Shown here: piece by piece, positions 32,821 to 43,875 of the stretch
Numbering within the stretch: position 1 is the stretch's first letter
Layout of the letters: each line of letters begins with the position of its first letter
DNA from: Anthostomella pinea
Lineage: Eukaryota > Ascomycota > Sordariomycetes > Xylariales > Xylariaceae
Length of the DNA stretch: 64,000 bases
Assembly (NCBI GenBank): GCA_963556695.1
Contig: CAUWAG010000008.1
Span: forward strand, 2,046,001-2,110,000
Direction of reading: 5' to 3'
The notes under the pieces: generated by a model
Databases searched by the model: none
Seen by the model: the letters and a program-made list of their open reading frames with translations, nothing else
Told to the model about the DNA's origin: nothing
Position numbers and translations under genes: made by a program

Positions 32821-34296
32821 ATGCCGAAGAAGATAGATCACGGCCCTCTGACACGACAGTCCACCCGCCTCTCTCAATAGAAAGACATCAGCGAACGGAC
32901 GCCAGGAGAAACGAGTCCCAAGACCGAAGAGTTAGACAAAGACGTCCTCGTTACACCCTTGAGCCCAGCGCCAGAAGAGCCCGCTCAAGCCCTTAGCAAC
33001 CCAGAGCCAGAAAAGCCTGTTGCCCCTCATCGCGACTCGGAGCAAGAAACACCCGTCGCCAGCAGCGAAGTCAAAGAATCCGATTACGATTCTGCTACCA
33101 AGAACTTTGAGGTCCATTCGAAGCCCAAGGTATTCCGTAAAAACTCTGCTACAATTTTCCCCTTGTCCCAGCCGCCTGACATGCCTGAGGACAACCTCAG
33201 CCCTACCCTCCAGCAGCTGATGGCTGAGATCGCCTCTCTAAAGGCCCAAGTCAGCGCTGGAACCCACAATGACAACGACCACCGCTCTCGCGAGATCACA
33301 CCCGCAAACAGTGCCTTTGGCGGCACCGACTTCAAGCCCACCGGGTTTGCGGCCCTCCCCGTGTTTGCGCCTTTTGGCCAAGACCAGGATGCCCGCAACC
33401 CCCATTATGATAAAAAAGCTAGAGAGTCCCGACGCGAACCTGGCGTGTTCGCCGGAGAAAAGGACCTCTTCGACAAATAGATCATCAAGCTGGCCGATAA
33501 ATGCGAGAAAGACGAAGAGACCTTCAAAAAAGAACGCAGCCGCATGGCTCTTATTTTCAACATGACAGGAGGACCTGCTAACGACTTTCTGGAGTCCCGC
33601 TACCAGTCGGTTCTTATGCCGTTCTAGAACACTGCTGAGATGGTCGCCACTCTTTCCGCCGTATACCACGATGCCAATTAAGCCTCTAAAGCTCGGGCTG
33701 AGCTAGCAAAGCTCAAGTATAACCCCTTTGACAAGGAAATGGACATCCACCAGTTTATCAGAAAGGTCAATAGCCTGGCAGACAAAGCAGGTATCGACAA
33801 GGACCTGCGTAAAACCACTCTCTATGAGCATATCCCTGCCGACCTCGACACCCGTCTGCTGAAGAATTCTAAGGACTCGCGCATCTCCTACGAAGATTTC
33901 ACTGCTTCCGTTGCCGATATCGCCGTTGCTCGTCACCGTGCTCAGGAAGAGAGGAAGGAGCGCAAACTGACCCGCCGTGAGCCATCTCCCCCGGATACCA
34001 AACCCCGCCGCTGATCTCGCGGGTACCGCGAGCGCCGTGAGATCAAAAAGGAAGTCGAGACTACGACTGTGCCTGTCAAGGAGACTCCCTCTCTGTCAGA
34101 AAAAGAGAAGAACGCTCTCATGGACGCCGGACTCTATTTCTTGTGCAAGAAGCCTGGTCATCAGTCTCGTCATTGCCCCGATTGCAAGATTATCGCCAAT
34201 ATGCTCCAGGCATTTGACCACGAGGAATCTGACACACAATCATCGAGCATTGCTAAGAATACTCCTTCTGATTCTTCTTTTGATTCTGAAAACTAA
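32821..34296 (+). pseudogene. Chromovirus gag remnant
   Basis: One frame runs from ATG 32821 (MPKKIDHGPL) to 34296, interrupted by stops near 32878, 33478, 33625, 33679 and 34012, each of which is one transition from Gln or Arg. It has an acidic, low-complexity N-terminus, the capsid-like middle (NMTGGPANDFLESRY, KARAELAKLKYNPF) and the nucleocapsid. The zinc knuckle reads YFLCKKPGHQSRHC: the first Cys of CX2CX4HX4C has become Tyr (TGT to TAT). Gag would form the virus-like particle. Confidence 0.85.
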
Positions 34297-34337
34297 AACG
34301 GCTGTCGGAAGTCTCCTCGATAGCCTACGTACCACGA

Positions 34338-35246
34338 TTGGCGAAAGTTGGTAAATCATTAAAATTAAATATATTTACTAAATCTGTCAAGTTGTTAGTT
34401 AATGGCATTGGTCTTAAGACACACGCCCTTTGTGATACAGGAGCTGATATCTCTCTCTCAATGACCCCCAAGATGGCCGAGAAACTCGTCAATCGGGTAG
34501 GTGCCAAAATGGAGCGGTTGGACAAGCCCTTGATGTTGAGCGACTTTAACGGAGCAGCGACTGCTCGCGCAACACACCAGATTCGAGTCACCTTTGAGAT
34601 TGACGGACGACAATTTGCTCGTCAGAAATTTATAATCATTCTTACCGCTAATAATGTCTTTATCGGACAAGATTGGTTAACCAAGCAAAATATGTGGATG
34701 CATCCTGCTTCCCACATGATCTGTTGGCCTGAAGATCGACCAGCTTTGGCCCAATATGCCCCAAGCATCTTAGTCGAGCATTCTTCACCTTCGCTCGATA
34801 TGAAGGCACAAACTGATGTTTTCCGCCGTGACCGCTTGGTGACAGCTGAAGACCGACAATTAAAGGCTCGCAAGATCTTACAGAACCCTTGGCGATCGAC
34901 ATCACCAGCACCCTTGGTCGCAGCGATGTCCCCTATCGAAAGCAAGGCTTCAACCGGCAACAGCAACCTCACTGCCGGCATTTATACCATCCTTACAGAC
35001 CCTCGTCAAGAGAGATGGAAGAAGCAACGGATGCCCCAGGTTGCTGTCTCGCTGGAACAACCCTCAACACATCCTTCGGTCAGCTTGAACGCTCTCACTG
35101 TCGATCCCAAGACCTGGAACAAGACTTTCGACAGAAAGCATATTCCATTCCCAGAAGGAGAGGACCCTGAACATATAGCCAAGGTACGATCGAAACTTCC
35201 ACACGAGTTGGCCCATCTCGAAGGATTCTTCTCCAAGAAAGCCTCT
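34338..35246 (+). pseudogene. Chromovirus aspartic protease region
   Basis: Open in the pol frame, which is offset from gag, so a frameshift or a fused readthrough was probably used. ALCDTGADISLSM carries the DTGA catalytic motif of retropepsins, and IGQDWLTKQNMWM is the C-terminal part of the domain. The frame continues to the solo LTR inserted at 35250. Confidence 0.8.
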
Positions 35247-35249
35247 ACC

Positions 35250-35472
35250 TGTCACGGCGAGCGTACTGAGGAGCTGGGACATGGCCGGCAGCAAGCAGCT
35301 ATTACTCTATTGACGAGAATATCAAGACTAGAGAGGAAAGGAAGAGAGAGAGAGAGATAGGTACAGTGAGAGGTTGCCCCTTTAAGGGGATCCTCTGGTC
35401 AGATCCTTCCCCTATTAGGAGGTATCCACTTGTCATGTGGGAAGGTCTGTGCAGGCCGCCACAGCCGTCACA
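35250..35472 (-). mobile_element. Solo LTR (family 2) inside the chromovirus pol gene
   Basis: 223 bp between copies of CTACC (35245-35249 and 35473-35477). Starts TGTCACGGC and ends GCCGTCACA in this orientation. It is about 90% alike, in reverse complement, to 39770-39979. With its duplication it adds 228 bp, a multiple of three, so pol stays in one frame. Confidence 0.85.
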
Positions 35473-35477
35473 CTACC

Positions 35478-36173
35478 AAATTGCCGCCCAGCCGCCCCGG
35501 CTTTGATGTGATCCTTGAACTGGCAAAACCCTTGGAAGGAAAACCTTCACGATATCCTATACCGTTCGCTTTCCTTGCACTAGAAAAAGAAACTACCAAT
35601 GAGCTACTAAAGATTAGATTCATTGAGCGCTGTATAGCCGACAAGCCTGCCCCTACGTTATTTGTACCCAAGCCTCATTCCGGAGAACATCGATTCTGTG
35701 TGGACTACCGTTGGATCAATGATTTCATCAAGGGAAGACAGGTGCTCGCCCCAGACGTCCAGGGCACGATCAGCCGCTGTGGACGAGCAAGGCGCCTCAC
35801 CAAGATTGACATTATCCGTGCTTTTAATCGCCTGTTGATGGACCCCGGGTCTCGATATCTGACCGCTTTTACGACCCGACAAGGGACTTTCCAATGAAAG
35901 GTGCTGCCGTTTGGACTCAAGGTCGGCCCCGCCTGGTTCCAAGGCTTCATCAACGCCCAGCTCAACGAACTACTGGAGCTGTTCGCCAGCGCCTATGCGG
36001 ACAATGTGTTGATTTACTCAGAAGGCGACGAACCAGAGCATTTCGAACAGACTGAGGAGGTTATTTATCGGTTACATCGAGCAGGCCTCCAAGGAGACAT
36101 CAAGAAATCCAGCTTTAACGTCACTGAGGTGGATTATCTGGGTATGATCCTTGAGACAGGCAAAGGTGTTTGA
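35478..36173 (+). pseudogene. Chromovirus reverse transcriptase domain
   Basis: LPPSRPGFDVILEL begins the domain; HRFCVDYRWIND, LTKIDIIRAFNRL (motif A), LPFGLKVGPAWFQGFIN (motif B) and ASAYADNVLIYS (motif C, normally Y-x-DD) follow. The second catalytic Asp is Asn. A TGA stop lies at about 35895 (from Trp or Arg) and another at 36171. Confidence 0.88.
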
Positions 36174-36770
36174 ATGGACCCCGCCAAAGTCGCTGCTATC
36201 CTCGACTGGGATTGGGATGATTTGAATTCAAAGTCAGCCGTTCGATCTTTCTTGGGATTATGTAATTTCATCCGATTATTCTGCTATCACGCCAGTGACC
36301 TTGCCGAACCGCTTAACCGGTTGCTAAAGAAAGACGTGCCCTTTGAGAAAGGACCTGAGCAAAAGGAAGCTTTCGAGGCGTTGAAGAAGCTTGCCACTAA
36401 AGCGCATGTCCTCGCCTTCTTCAAACCTGGCCGACCAACCAAGGTTGATACCGATGCCTCAGGCAAAGCCACAAGTGGTGTCATTTGGCAGCAGCAGGAA
36501 GACGGAGAATAGAAACCGATTGGCTACTCTTCAAAGACCATGTCCGTAGCCGAGCAGAATTATCCTATCCAGGACCAAGAGCTTCTCGCGGTGGTGAACA
36601 CCCTCAAAGACTTCGAGTCCACTCTATGGGGAACCAAGTTCTTCGTTCAGACCGATCATCAAGCTCTGATCTACTGGTCAACCAAGAAGCTGCTCTCGGC
36701 AAGACAGATTCACTGGTTGTATTACCTGGCCAATTTCGACATCACGTTCTGATACCGCCCGGGCAAAGAC
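36174..36770 (+). pseudogene. Chromovirus RNase H domain
   Basis: After the connection segment (RSFLGLCNFIRLFCYHASDL, PLNRLLKKD) the RNase H core is present: TKVDTDASGKATSGVIWQQ, then a TAG stop, YSSKTMSVAEQNYPIQDQELLAVV and QTDHQALIYW. A TGA separates DITF from YRPGKDNVAADALSR. Confidence 0.85.
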
Positions 36771-36773
36771 AAC

Positions 36774-37580
36774 GTGGCCGCCGACGCCCTTTCTCGTAAG
36801 ACCATTAAGAACCCTACAGTCAAAGCCCGGGAATTACAAGATCGAACATTCGCCCTGATACCACCAGAGAAGATCGAGCCAATTGGCCCAATTCAAATAC
36901 AAGGGATCAATGCCCTTACTACGACCGAGTTGCGAGGCGCTGATCTGGTGGATGTCATTATCGCAGAGAACGAAAAGCAAAACCTGGGCCAAAAAGAAGG
37001 ATTGCTGGTCGTTCCTGAAACCACTATGGATGGAAAGATCTTCCTGTGCACCGCTTTGATACGTGAAGCTCATGAGCCGAAAGCTTTCGCCCACGCCGGC
37101 CAAAACAAGACCCTTCAGCTCTTAAAGAAGGAGTACTACTGGCAAGGCCGTAATAGCAATATCAAGCGGTACATTAAGAACTGTCGGGATTGCCAAAGAA
37201 ATAAGACTCGATATGACAAGACCCCAAGGCTCCTTCACCCATTACCTATCCCAAAGCGCGTCTGGGAGCATGTTGTGGTTGACGGCAAGAGCATGCCGAA
37301 AGATGACAAAGGCTATGATTATGTCTAGGCTTTTGTCTGTCGATTTAGCAAGCTGCTGGCTACTCTCCCTGGTCATAAGGGAGACACCGCAGAGACACTA
37401 GCCCACCGGTATTACAGCGCTCTCTATCGTTTCCTCGGTATTCCTCACGAGTGAATCAGTGATAACGCCGGACCCTTTATCTCCGAGTTTCTTGAAACCC
37501 TCAATAAACTCACCGGAACAAAGCATCGCCATGGTAGCTCTCGACACCCTTAGACCCAAGGAAGCATCGAAATCACAAAT
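36774..37580 (+). pseudogene. Chromovirus integrase, zinc-binding and catalytic parts
   Basis: The HHCC region is represented by HAGQNKTLQLLKKEYYW and CRDCQRNK. The catalytic core is split by stops at 37326 (from Trp), 37452 (from Trp) and 37552 (from Gln). ISDNAGPF holds the second Asp. Confidence 0.8.
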
Positions 37581-37586
37581 GCCGAA

Positions 37587-38473
37587 TTGGATCAGAAGCT
37601 AAGGTTCTACGTGGATAAGTACCAGACCAGATGGAGAGAGCACCTCCCTGCCCTGGACTTAGCCTATAACGCTGCCTATCACTCGACCATTGGGATGTCC
37701 CCGTTGAAAGTCGTCCTCGGAACCAGCCCGCGTAACCCTCTCTCTCTGCCACTGCCGGAGGTGGATTTGACAACCGACCAAGAGAAGAAAGCGTTAGAGG
37801 TTGTCAAACAAACCCAAAAGGTCCAGGAGTTAGCACGACAGAACGCCGTAGCGGCACAGGCGCTGATAGAAACCCAAGCCAACAAGAAACGCCGACCTGT
37901 GGACTTTACTGTTTCTGACATGGTGTACGTAAGTAAGAAGGGATTCTTGACTGAAGCCCCAACCACGAAGCTGGACTCACAGAACGCCGGTCCATGGACC
38001 ATTGTGGAAAAAAGAGGCCACAGCTTTATCCTTGACACGCCACCCTGGTATAAAGGTAGCAAGCTCTTCCACGCTGATCGCTTTCAGAAAGCAGCTCAGA
38101 ACCCGCTGCCGCAGCAACAGCTGGAACCAGAACCACCAGTGGAGATCAACGGAGAACCGGAATAGGAAGTGAAAAAGATCCTAGCATCACGGCTTTTCGG
38201 ACAGCGTCAAAGACTCCAATACCAAGTATCCTGGGTGGGATTAGACCCGGATGAGACATGGTACCCAGCCAGCGACCTGAAGAACTCGCCGTTGCTATTA
38301 GAGTCCTTCTATAGAGAGTACCCTGATGCAGCTGGGCCCCCAGTGCGCCTGCAGCATTGGATACGGAATGCCGCGGAGAACAAGTTCGAGGGGGATCATA
38401 AAGACGACGAAGTCGCAGAACACAAGGCAACAGGAGTGAGAACCAAGAAAAAGCATAAAACGAGACACTCCTG
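37587..38473 (+). pseudogene. Chromovirus integrase C-terminus with chromodomain
   Basis: LDLAYNAAYHSTIGMSPLKVVLG ends the core. The GPF/Y module is NAGPWTIVEKRGHSFIL. Beyond a TAG at 38163 lies LQYQVSWVGLDPDETWYPASDL, matching the core of a chromodomain (YxVxWxG...TWEPxxxL), which steers integration to marked chromatin. A basic tail ends at 38473. Confidence 0.85.
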
Positions 38474-38528
38474 AGACAATATTCTCGCTATTTCTCTCTT
38501 TTCAAGCCTCCTGACCACCAGGCGATCA

Positions 38529-38546
38529 GGGCTTGGAAGGGGGTAA
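38529..38546 (+). other. Polypurine tract of the chromovirus
   Basis: GGGCTTGGAAGGGGGTAA lies directly before the 3' LTR and would prime plus-strand synthesis. Confidence 0.75.
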
Positions 38547-38773
38547 TGTGAGGACCTGCTCCCAAGCAGCCCTCAACTGCCAGGATTGTGGTAGCCAATC
38601 GGAAGCTGGCTGTGGGGATCAGGCACAAGCAGAGCTCCACCTGCTCCTGGACTTGGTCGCACTTTTCGCAATACGTTGTTGGTCATTTCTTTCCTTTTCT
38701 CTTTAGCTTAGAATCTTTGTTTATAGCACCCAATGGACTGAGTTCGCCTCAATGCATTGATCTGGTCGTGACA
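38547..38773 (+). repeat. 3' LTR of the chromovirus
   Basis: 227 bp, same length and ends as the 5' LTR, followed by the AGATG duplication at 38774-38778. Confidence 0.93.
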
Positions 38774-38946
38774 AGATGACCCCAAAGTCATACAGCCGCA
38801 ACAATAGGGATGGGCTCGTGAGCGTGACTGACTGTACTTATTATCTTGAGACCTCCACAACCCTGCGATGCAGAGGCTCTGGGAGGCGTGGTTTGCACTA
38901 CTGAGGAGCTACCCCCCACGTTAAATACAAAACAAACAAAACAAAC

Positions 38947-39056
38947 AATATTATTATCTTGAGACCTCCACAACCCTGCAATACAAAGGCTCTGGAAGGC
39001 GTGGTTTGCACTACTGAGGAGCTACCCCCCACGTTAAATACAATTAATCAATCAAT
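38947..39056 (+). mobile_element. LINE 3'-end fragment C, tandem to the end of LINE B
   Basis: About 110 bp repeat the last about 90 bp of LINE B (TTGAGACCTCCACAACCCTG to ACGTTAAATAC) and end in an AATC-type tail. It abuts the AAAC-type tail of LINE B. It is either a heavily 5'-truncated insertion or a second 3' end made in the same event. Confidence 0.7.
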
Positions 39057-39769
39057 CATTATGAACTCAGTGAGAACTCCTACTAGGAGAATCTGTGATT
39101 TAAAGTGTAGGATATGTCAAGGGTGTGTTTTCCAGACCGGCAAGATAGCCCTGATCGCCGTTTATAGTACAGCATCTATTATTCTAAGAAGCCCCTTAAT
39201 GCGACATGCTAATGTCCCATCTAAGCTCCTAACTTTTTTGATTCCTGGGTAACAGACCTCCAGGCCATGTGTAAGAATAGGGATAACGCAAGCTTTTACA
39301 GTCCTCCTGATTAACTTTACTATAAGTCTGTTGGAACAGGCTTGAACGATCAATCATAATACTCGAGTATGGGGTCAAGGTCATGATGTTGCTGATGGTT
39401 GGATTGAGAGGAATCTAGCTGGACTCGAAGGTCTGGCCAAGTGCCCTCTCAATCCACTATCTTATCTTATCTAATCATACATGTGGGTCCTGGTATAGAT
39501 GGTTTGCAGTCTGGAATCGCATGGATCCAACAAAGTCCTTTAACTGTGTTGCATAGTCCTCGAAAGTGATTTGTTACCTTACTAGTTTTCTTGGCCCAGT
39601 AGGAAACGTGATCTTTGAAGTTTAGTTTTCTATCTAGGAGGACACCTAGCCATCGTATGGGGTCCTTTGCTGTTTTGTTCATTGTCCTGTGGTGGGCTGG
39701 AGGATTGTCTGAGTTCTTTTTCCGCGAGAAGTGCATGATCTCAGTTTTGTCGGGGTCAAATTCAATAGC

Positions 39770-39979
39770 TGTGACGGCTTGCACGGACCTTCCCACATGA
39801 CAAGCCGATACTTCCCAATAAGGGAAAGATCTGACCGGAGGATCCCCTTAAAGGGGCAACCTCCCGCTGTACCTATCTCTCTCTCTTCCTTTCCTCTCTA
39901 GTCTTGATATTCTTGCCAATAGAGTAATAGCTGCTTGCTGCCGGCCATGTCCCAACTCCTCAGTACGCTCGCCGTGACA
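39770..39979 (+). mobile_element. Solo LTR (family 2) inside LINE A reverse transcriptase
   Basis: 210 bp between copies of ATAGC (39765-39769 and 39980-39984). Starts TGTGACGGC and ends GCCGTGACA. It is the reverse complement of the copy at 35250-35472 except for a 10-bp length difference near one end and scattered transitions. The internal element is gone. Confidence 0.85.
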
Positions 39980-39984
39980 ATAGC

Positions 39985-41215
39985 GTTGTTATGTCCCCCA
40001 TTGGTTAAGCAAATGAAGATTTTCAGAAGCCTCTTTGGCTGTTTCTTTAAGATTTTTTTCAATGCAGAGAGTCGTTAGGTTATCTGCGTATTCAAAGCGT
40101 CTCTTCTTCATACCAAGTTGGGCACAGATTGGCTCTGTATACAGCATATAAAGAATTGGAGAGGCTGGTGAGCCTTGTGGTAGCCCATAAGTGAGAGCTC
40201 TTATATCGGTCACGATACCTTCAAACCAAACTCTTACGGACCACTCGGATATAAATGACTGGACCCATCTTATGAGGAAGCCCGGCCAGCCCTGTTCTCT
40301 CATGCGAACCACTAGCCGTCCCATTAGGGCAGCATCAAAGGCCCCTTTCATATCTGACGTGACTACTGTTGCAACAAGGCCTTGGTCGAGGGCCTGCTCA
40401 ATATCGTGTATGAGTGCAGCTACCAAGTCAGTGGCAGAACGCTTTGGTAGAGCTCCAAAATGTTGTGGAGCTAGAATTCTGAGTTTAATAACAAACCAGG
40501 TAATTCTTTTTGTAATAAGTCGTTCTAGGCCTTTGCCAAGACATGGCAGCAGTGATATTGGTCTGTAGGCCCTGGGGTTAGAATAGTCTTTCTTGCCTGG
40601 TTTTAAGATCATCACCACCTCAGCTATTTTGAATGGTTTAGGGTGATGTCCAATCTGTAGACAGGTCTGGAAAAGGGCTCTGATATGTTCCCCAATGACT
40701 GGCCAGCAAACTTTTAGAATCCTTACTGTGAGGGTGTCTACTCCCGGGGAGTTGCTCTTGGTCCCTATAGTGCACCCTTTAGCCTCTTTCAGTACGACAT
40801 AGTATTCAAGGGGAATGTGTGGCTTGGGTTATGTGATCTGAGCGGACCAGGGGTCAGTAATATCGTTTTCTGGGGTACTTTGTTTAAGCGTGGCTGAGCG
40901 TAGTGCATTTGCCTTGGTCTCTTGTGACTCGAATATTTGGTCTCCTATAATGATTGGTAGGGAACGCAATCATGCTGATAGCTTGTGCTAAGAAATAATT
41001 CTGTACAAGTCTTTTGGTTCAGTTGCTGAATCGATTAGAGTCTGCCAGTACTCTCTCCTAGCTTTTCGAACCACGCGGCAAAATTCCTGCCGGGCTGAAT
41101 TCCGCCTTTCTTGACTTGCGGTCCGTTTAGAAAAGGCTCTGTATGTCTGAATAGCTGCTTTGTATTCATTATTCCACCAAGCAGTGCGCCTAGATTGTCG
41201 GGGCTTCTTGCCCAC
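39985..41215 (-). pseudogene. LINE A reverse transcriptase domain remnant
   Basis: Upstream linker 40988-41215 has TAWWNNEYKAAI, typical between endonuclease and polymerase. The polymerase (39989-40618) has AYRPISLLPCLGKGLERL, SDMKGAFDAA (motif A), LPQGSPASPILY (motif B) and FEYADNLTTL (motif C). Motif C should read YADD; the change D to N is G to A in TpG context. The frame ends exactly where the solo LTR with duplication ATAGC is inserted, and the thumb region (TEIMHFSRKK, IRWLGVLLDRKLNF) resumes at 39467-39764. Confidence 0.85.
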
Positions 41216-41429
41216 TATCTTGATACAGCTTGGATCATGTTGATCATGCTCTGCGTATTTAAGGCATCCACCTGGCCAAGGGATGCACCCAGCCGGGGAA
41301 GCTCATGAGTCCTGTTTTGAACATTATTAGCCAGCTCTTATAGTTTATTGTCTGGGACTATTCAACAATCGGCCTTGGAGACCTGGTCCAGGACTCCCTG
41401 AATTGGAAGGACTATACGTAATGTCTCAT

Positions 41430-42060
41430 GATTTGGGGTGCACTAGAGTGCATCATTCACTGAGGCTTCGGCCATGGGGACATCTGAGAAAACCAGATCT
41501 AGTACATTTCTGTCATTATGTTGTCGGGATATCTGGTTCAGAAATCAGATCCAGTCCGTGGTCTGTCATAATCTGCACAAGTATAGCACCACAATGATAT
41601 CCTGGATTGCTCGAGTCCTAAGATGTGTTGCCAGCATTAAAATCTCCGGCTATAATACAGCCAAAGGGAAGAGTCCATACTTCCAGAATGTCATCCACTT
41701 CCTGTGGGTTGTTGCATGGTCGATAGATACTAGCAAATATAATGCCTTATACCTTGACCCAAGTGATGTCTCGTGTAGCATAAGGCCGAAATTGATCCGT
41801 TTGAAAATATTTTCTCATATAGATAAGAGATCTGTGTCGTGGATTGTTGCTGTGCTAAGAATTGACTGGGGAATATATATTATAATATAGATATGTCTTT
41901 ACTCCTATTCTCCTGCCTGGTGGTATGCCGACCCAGGGCTCTTGTATCAAAATGATGTCTGCTTGCTCTCCCGTATAGTCAGCCAGGTTGATGGCCAACT
42001 CTGTGGGGCCTGCACTCTTTTGTCCTCCTGCTGTATTTACAGAATGAACAACCAGGTGCT
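41430..42060 (-). pseudogene. LINE A ORF2 endonuclease domain remnant
   Basis: The minus strand near 41905-42000 encodes ADIILIQEPWVG, the first catalytic block of apurinic/apyrimidinic-type LINE endonucleases, and near 41640 AGDFNAGN, the conserved GDFN block. Stops interrupt the reading frame. In a live element this domain nicks the target DNA that primes reverse transcription. Confidence 0.65.
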
Positions 42061-42239
42061 CATGTCAATGTGTTTCGTTTGATGTACCTAGCATTGACAG
42101 ACAACAATAGTGTCGGCATCTCTGGGATGAGCTGTATTTGTTGTATTGATTTACATTATGGTGTCTTTGTTATTATTGCTAGGTGTTGACCCGGCTGGGT
42201 TTCTCCCTGTTTCATTGAAGGCCCTGGATCTGGCTCTTT

Positions 42240-43875
42240 CTTCGGCCAGCCTTATTTCTTGGATTTGTTCTTATGTGTGCTTATGGATGATACCTTTCAC
42301 GACCTTGGGGCGTGCAGGGCATTTGTCAAAGTTGGCAGCATGAGGCCCCTTGCAATTGACGTATTTTGGGATTGGGTTTTTGCACTCCTCTTAGTGTACT
42401 GTGCTAGCACAACGTGCACATATTTCCTTTTCACATCAGTAATTTCTACCAATGGTATCTGAAGCAGCTCGCACACTAGTGAACCTTAGGGGTGTGTTAA
42501 ATGTGCTTTGAGGTCATTAAGTGAGCAAAAAGCGTGGGGAGATTTCTTTGCTGCACGAGACAGAGAGATCACCCATGTGTTCTCTAGATCTGAATCAACC
42601 GTGTTCTTTGAGAGTATGCACCTCAAAGGTCTGTCATCTGTTTGAGCTTTAACCTCGTTAGCGACAATATCATCGGTAATGTCAATTGTAAACCCTTCCG
42701 TACTGATGACTTTTCTTGGGCATCCATTAACCTTATAGTGATGCCAGACTGTATGAATTTCGATTTTTTTGTGCCTTAAGAATGTTGGCGATCTCTTCTT
42801 AGAAGGCCAGGAGCTTAGTCTGAGTTGGCTTGTCCTTTGGGTGTAAGGTAAATTTGGAGGGCCACCGTGTCACCTCTCTAAGCTTCTGGGGATGGAGCTT
42901 AAGTCTTCTATTCAGTGTAGATTTTATCCCATAAGGCTCTAGGTGGCTATTGTCCATGCGGACAAAGACCCGGAGATCATCCTACTTCTTCTTCAGTTGG
43001 TTGGCAGCAGTAAGGGCGCCAGGCTGTGTTTTTTTTATGGTGGTATTGACTGTCAGTGGATGCTATTAGTGGTTAGAAGAGACAGCTTGTGCGAAAGTCA
43101 TGGTGGGCTTCCCCATCACCATCCCCCCGGAAGTGGCCTTCTTTATGGTTAAATCTCGGGTTTCCAGCCACTCGCTCAGTCATTTAGAGAAGAAGGCGCT
43201 GAACTCCTTGGCATGTGAGTATAATTCGGTTCTGGCTTTCTCAAGTGTCTTGTCAACTGCTGTAGTACACTCCTGAAACATTGTTATCTTGGTTTTGTAA
43301 AGATGCCTGTCTTATTTAGTATTTGTGAAATTCTAGAAGGGTCACAAGCCTTAGAGGTGTGAGCAGTCGCTGCAAACGTTGTTATCATTCTCAAGTATGC
43401 TTGGTAGGGCTAATCTACAGCTAAATACTATACTGCACCATGCCAGGGTGGATCCACTGTTCCCTTGACAGCCCCCTAGTGGGTACTGCACCTAAGGGCA
43501 CCATATCTGGGATCTAACATCTGACAGTCTTTTTATAACTTGGTCCTGGCACTTTAAGAAGGAAGCTTTATTCCCTGTATTGCGTTCAATGGCTTGGTCT
43601 GTAGAGATTTCGTTCAATTGAGGTCGTTTCATTCTAGTTGTGCTGCTGTCATTGATATTTCGGGATTTTCCTTTTAGAAGGGAAATAACAGTGAAGTCAC
43701 CCTCGGAGACCTGTGACAGGCTGCTGCTGATGTCGTCAAGCAGCGCCTGGCAGAGCCTGCTCAGAGTTGCCAGGCCATATGTCTTTCTAGGGGCCGGGGA
43801 TTTGAGCACGCCGCCGGTGGTCATCTTTGGGACGGCCATGGGCGTGTTTGGGGGCCCGTCATAGAAGGGTGCCAT
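42240..43875 (-). pseudogene. LINE A ORF1 (Gag-like) remnant
   Basis: The first part reads from 43875 (MAPFYDGPPNTPMAVP) for 127 codons before a stop. Further down, near 42300-42430, zinc-knuckle remains are seen: a CxxC block (CARC), an EEC with a stop between, then VNCKGPHAANFDKCPARP, the CxxxxGPHAAxxxxC form usual in fungal LINE Gag proteins. Such proteins bind the element RNA. Stops and frame changes abolish it. Confidence 0.6.

Larger units (their letters stand above)
32441..38773 (+). mobile_element. Ty3/Gypsy chromovirus, RIP-inactivated, with two LTRs
   Basis: A 6333-bp element (6105 bp without the inserted solo LTR). LTRs of 227 bp begin TGTGAGG and end CGTGACA. The flanking 5-bp duplication is AGATG. 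Domain order is gag, protease, reverse transcriptase, RNase H, integrase, chromodomain, as in Ty3/Gypsy chromoviruses. The primer-binding site is complementary to the LTR itself (Tf1/sushi-type self-priming). A purine tract (GGAAGGGGG) precedes the 3' LTR. All in-frame stops can be explained by C-to-T or G-to-A change. Confidence 0.92.
31112..38946 (+). mobile_element. LINE B: 5'-truncated non-LTR element inserted in LINE A in opposite orientation
   Basis: Own sequence is 31113-32435 (less one solo LTR) plus 38779-38946, about 1.2 kb, in the plus orientation. It is homologous to the 3' part of LINE A at 29817-31061 and forms a head-to-head palindrome with it around 31062-31112. It holds an RNase H remnant and the 3' end, and finishes in an AAAC-type tail (38929-38948), unlike the AATC-type tail of LINE A. 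Flanking duplications TTATRAACTCAG support an independent retrotransposition. The chromovirus at 32441-38773 sits inside it. Confidence 0.75.
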
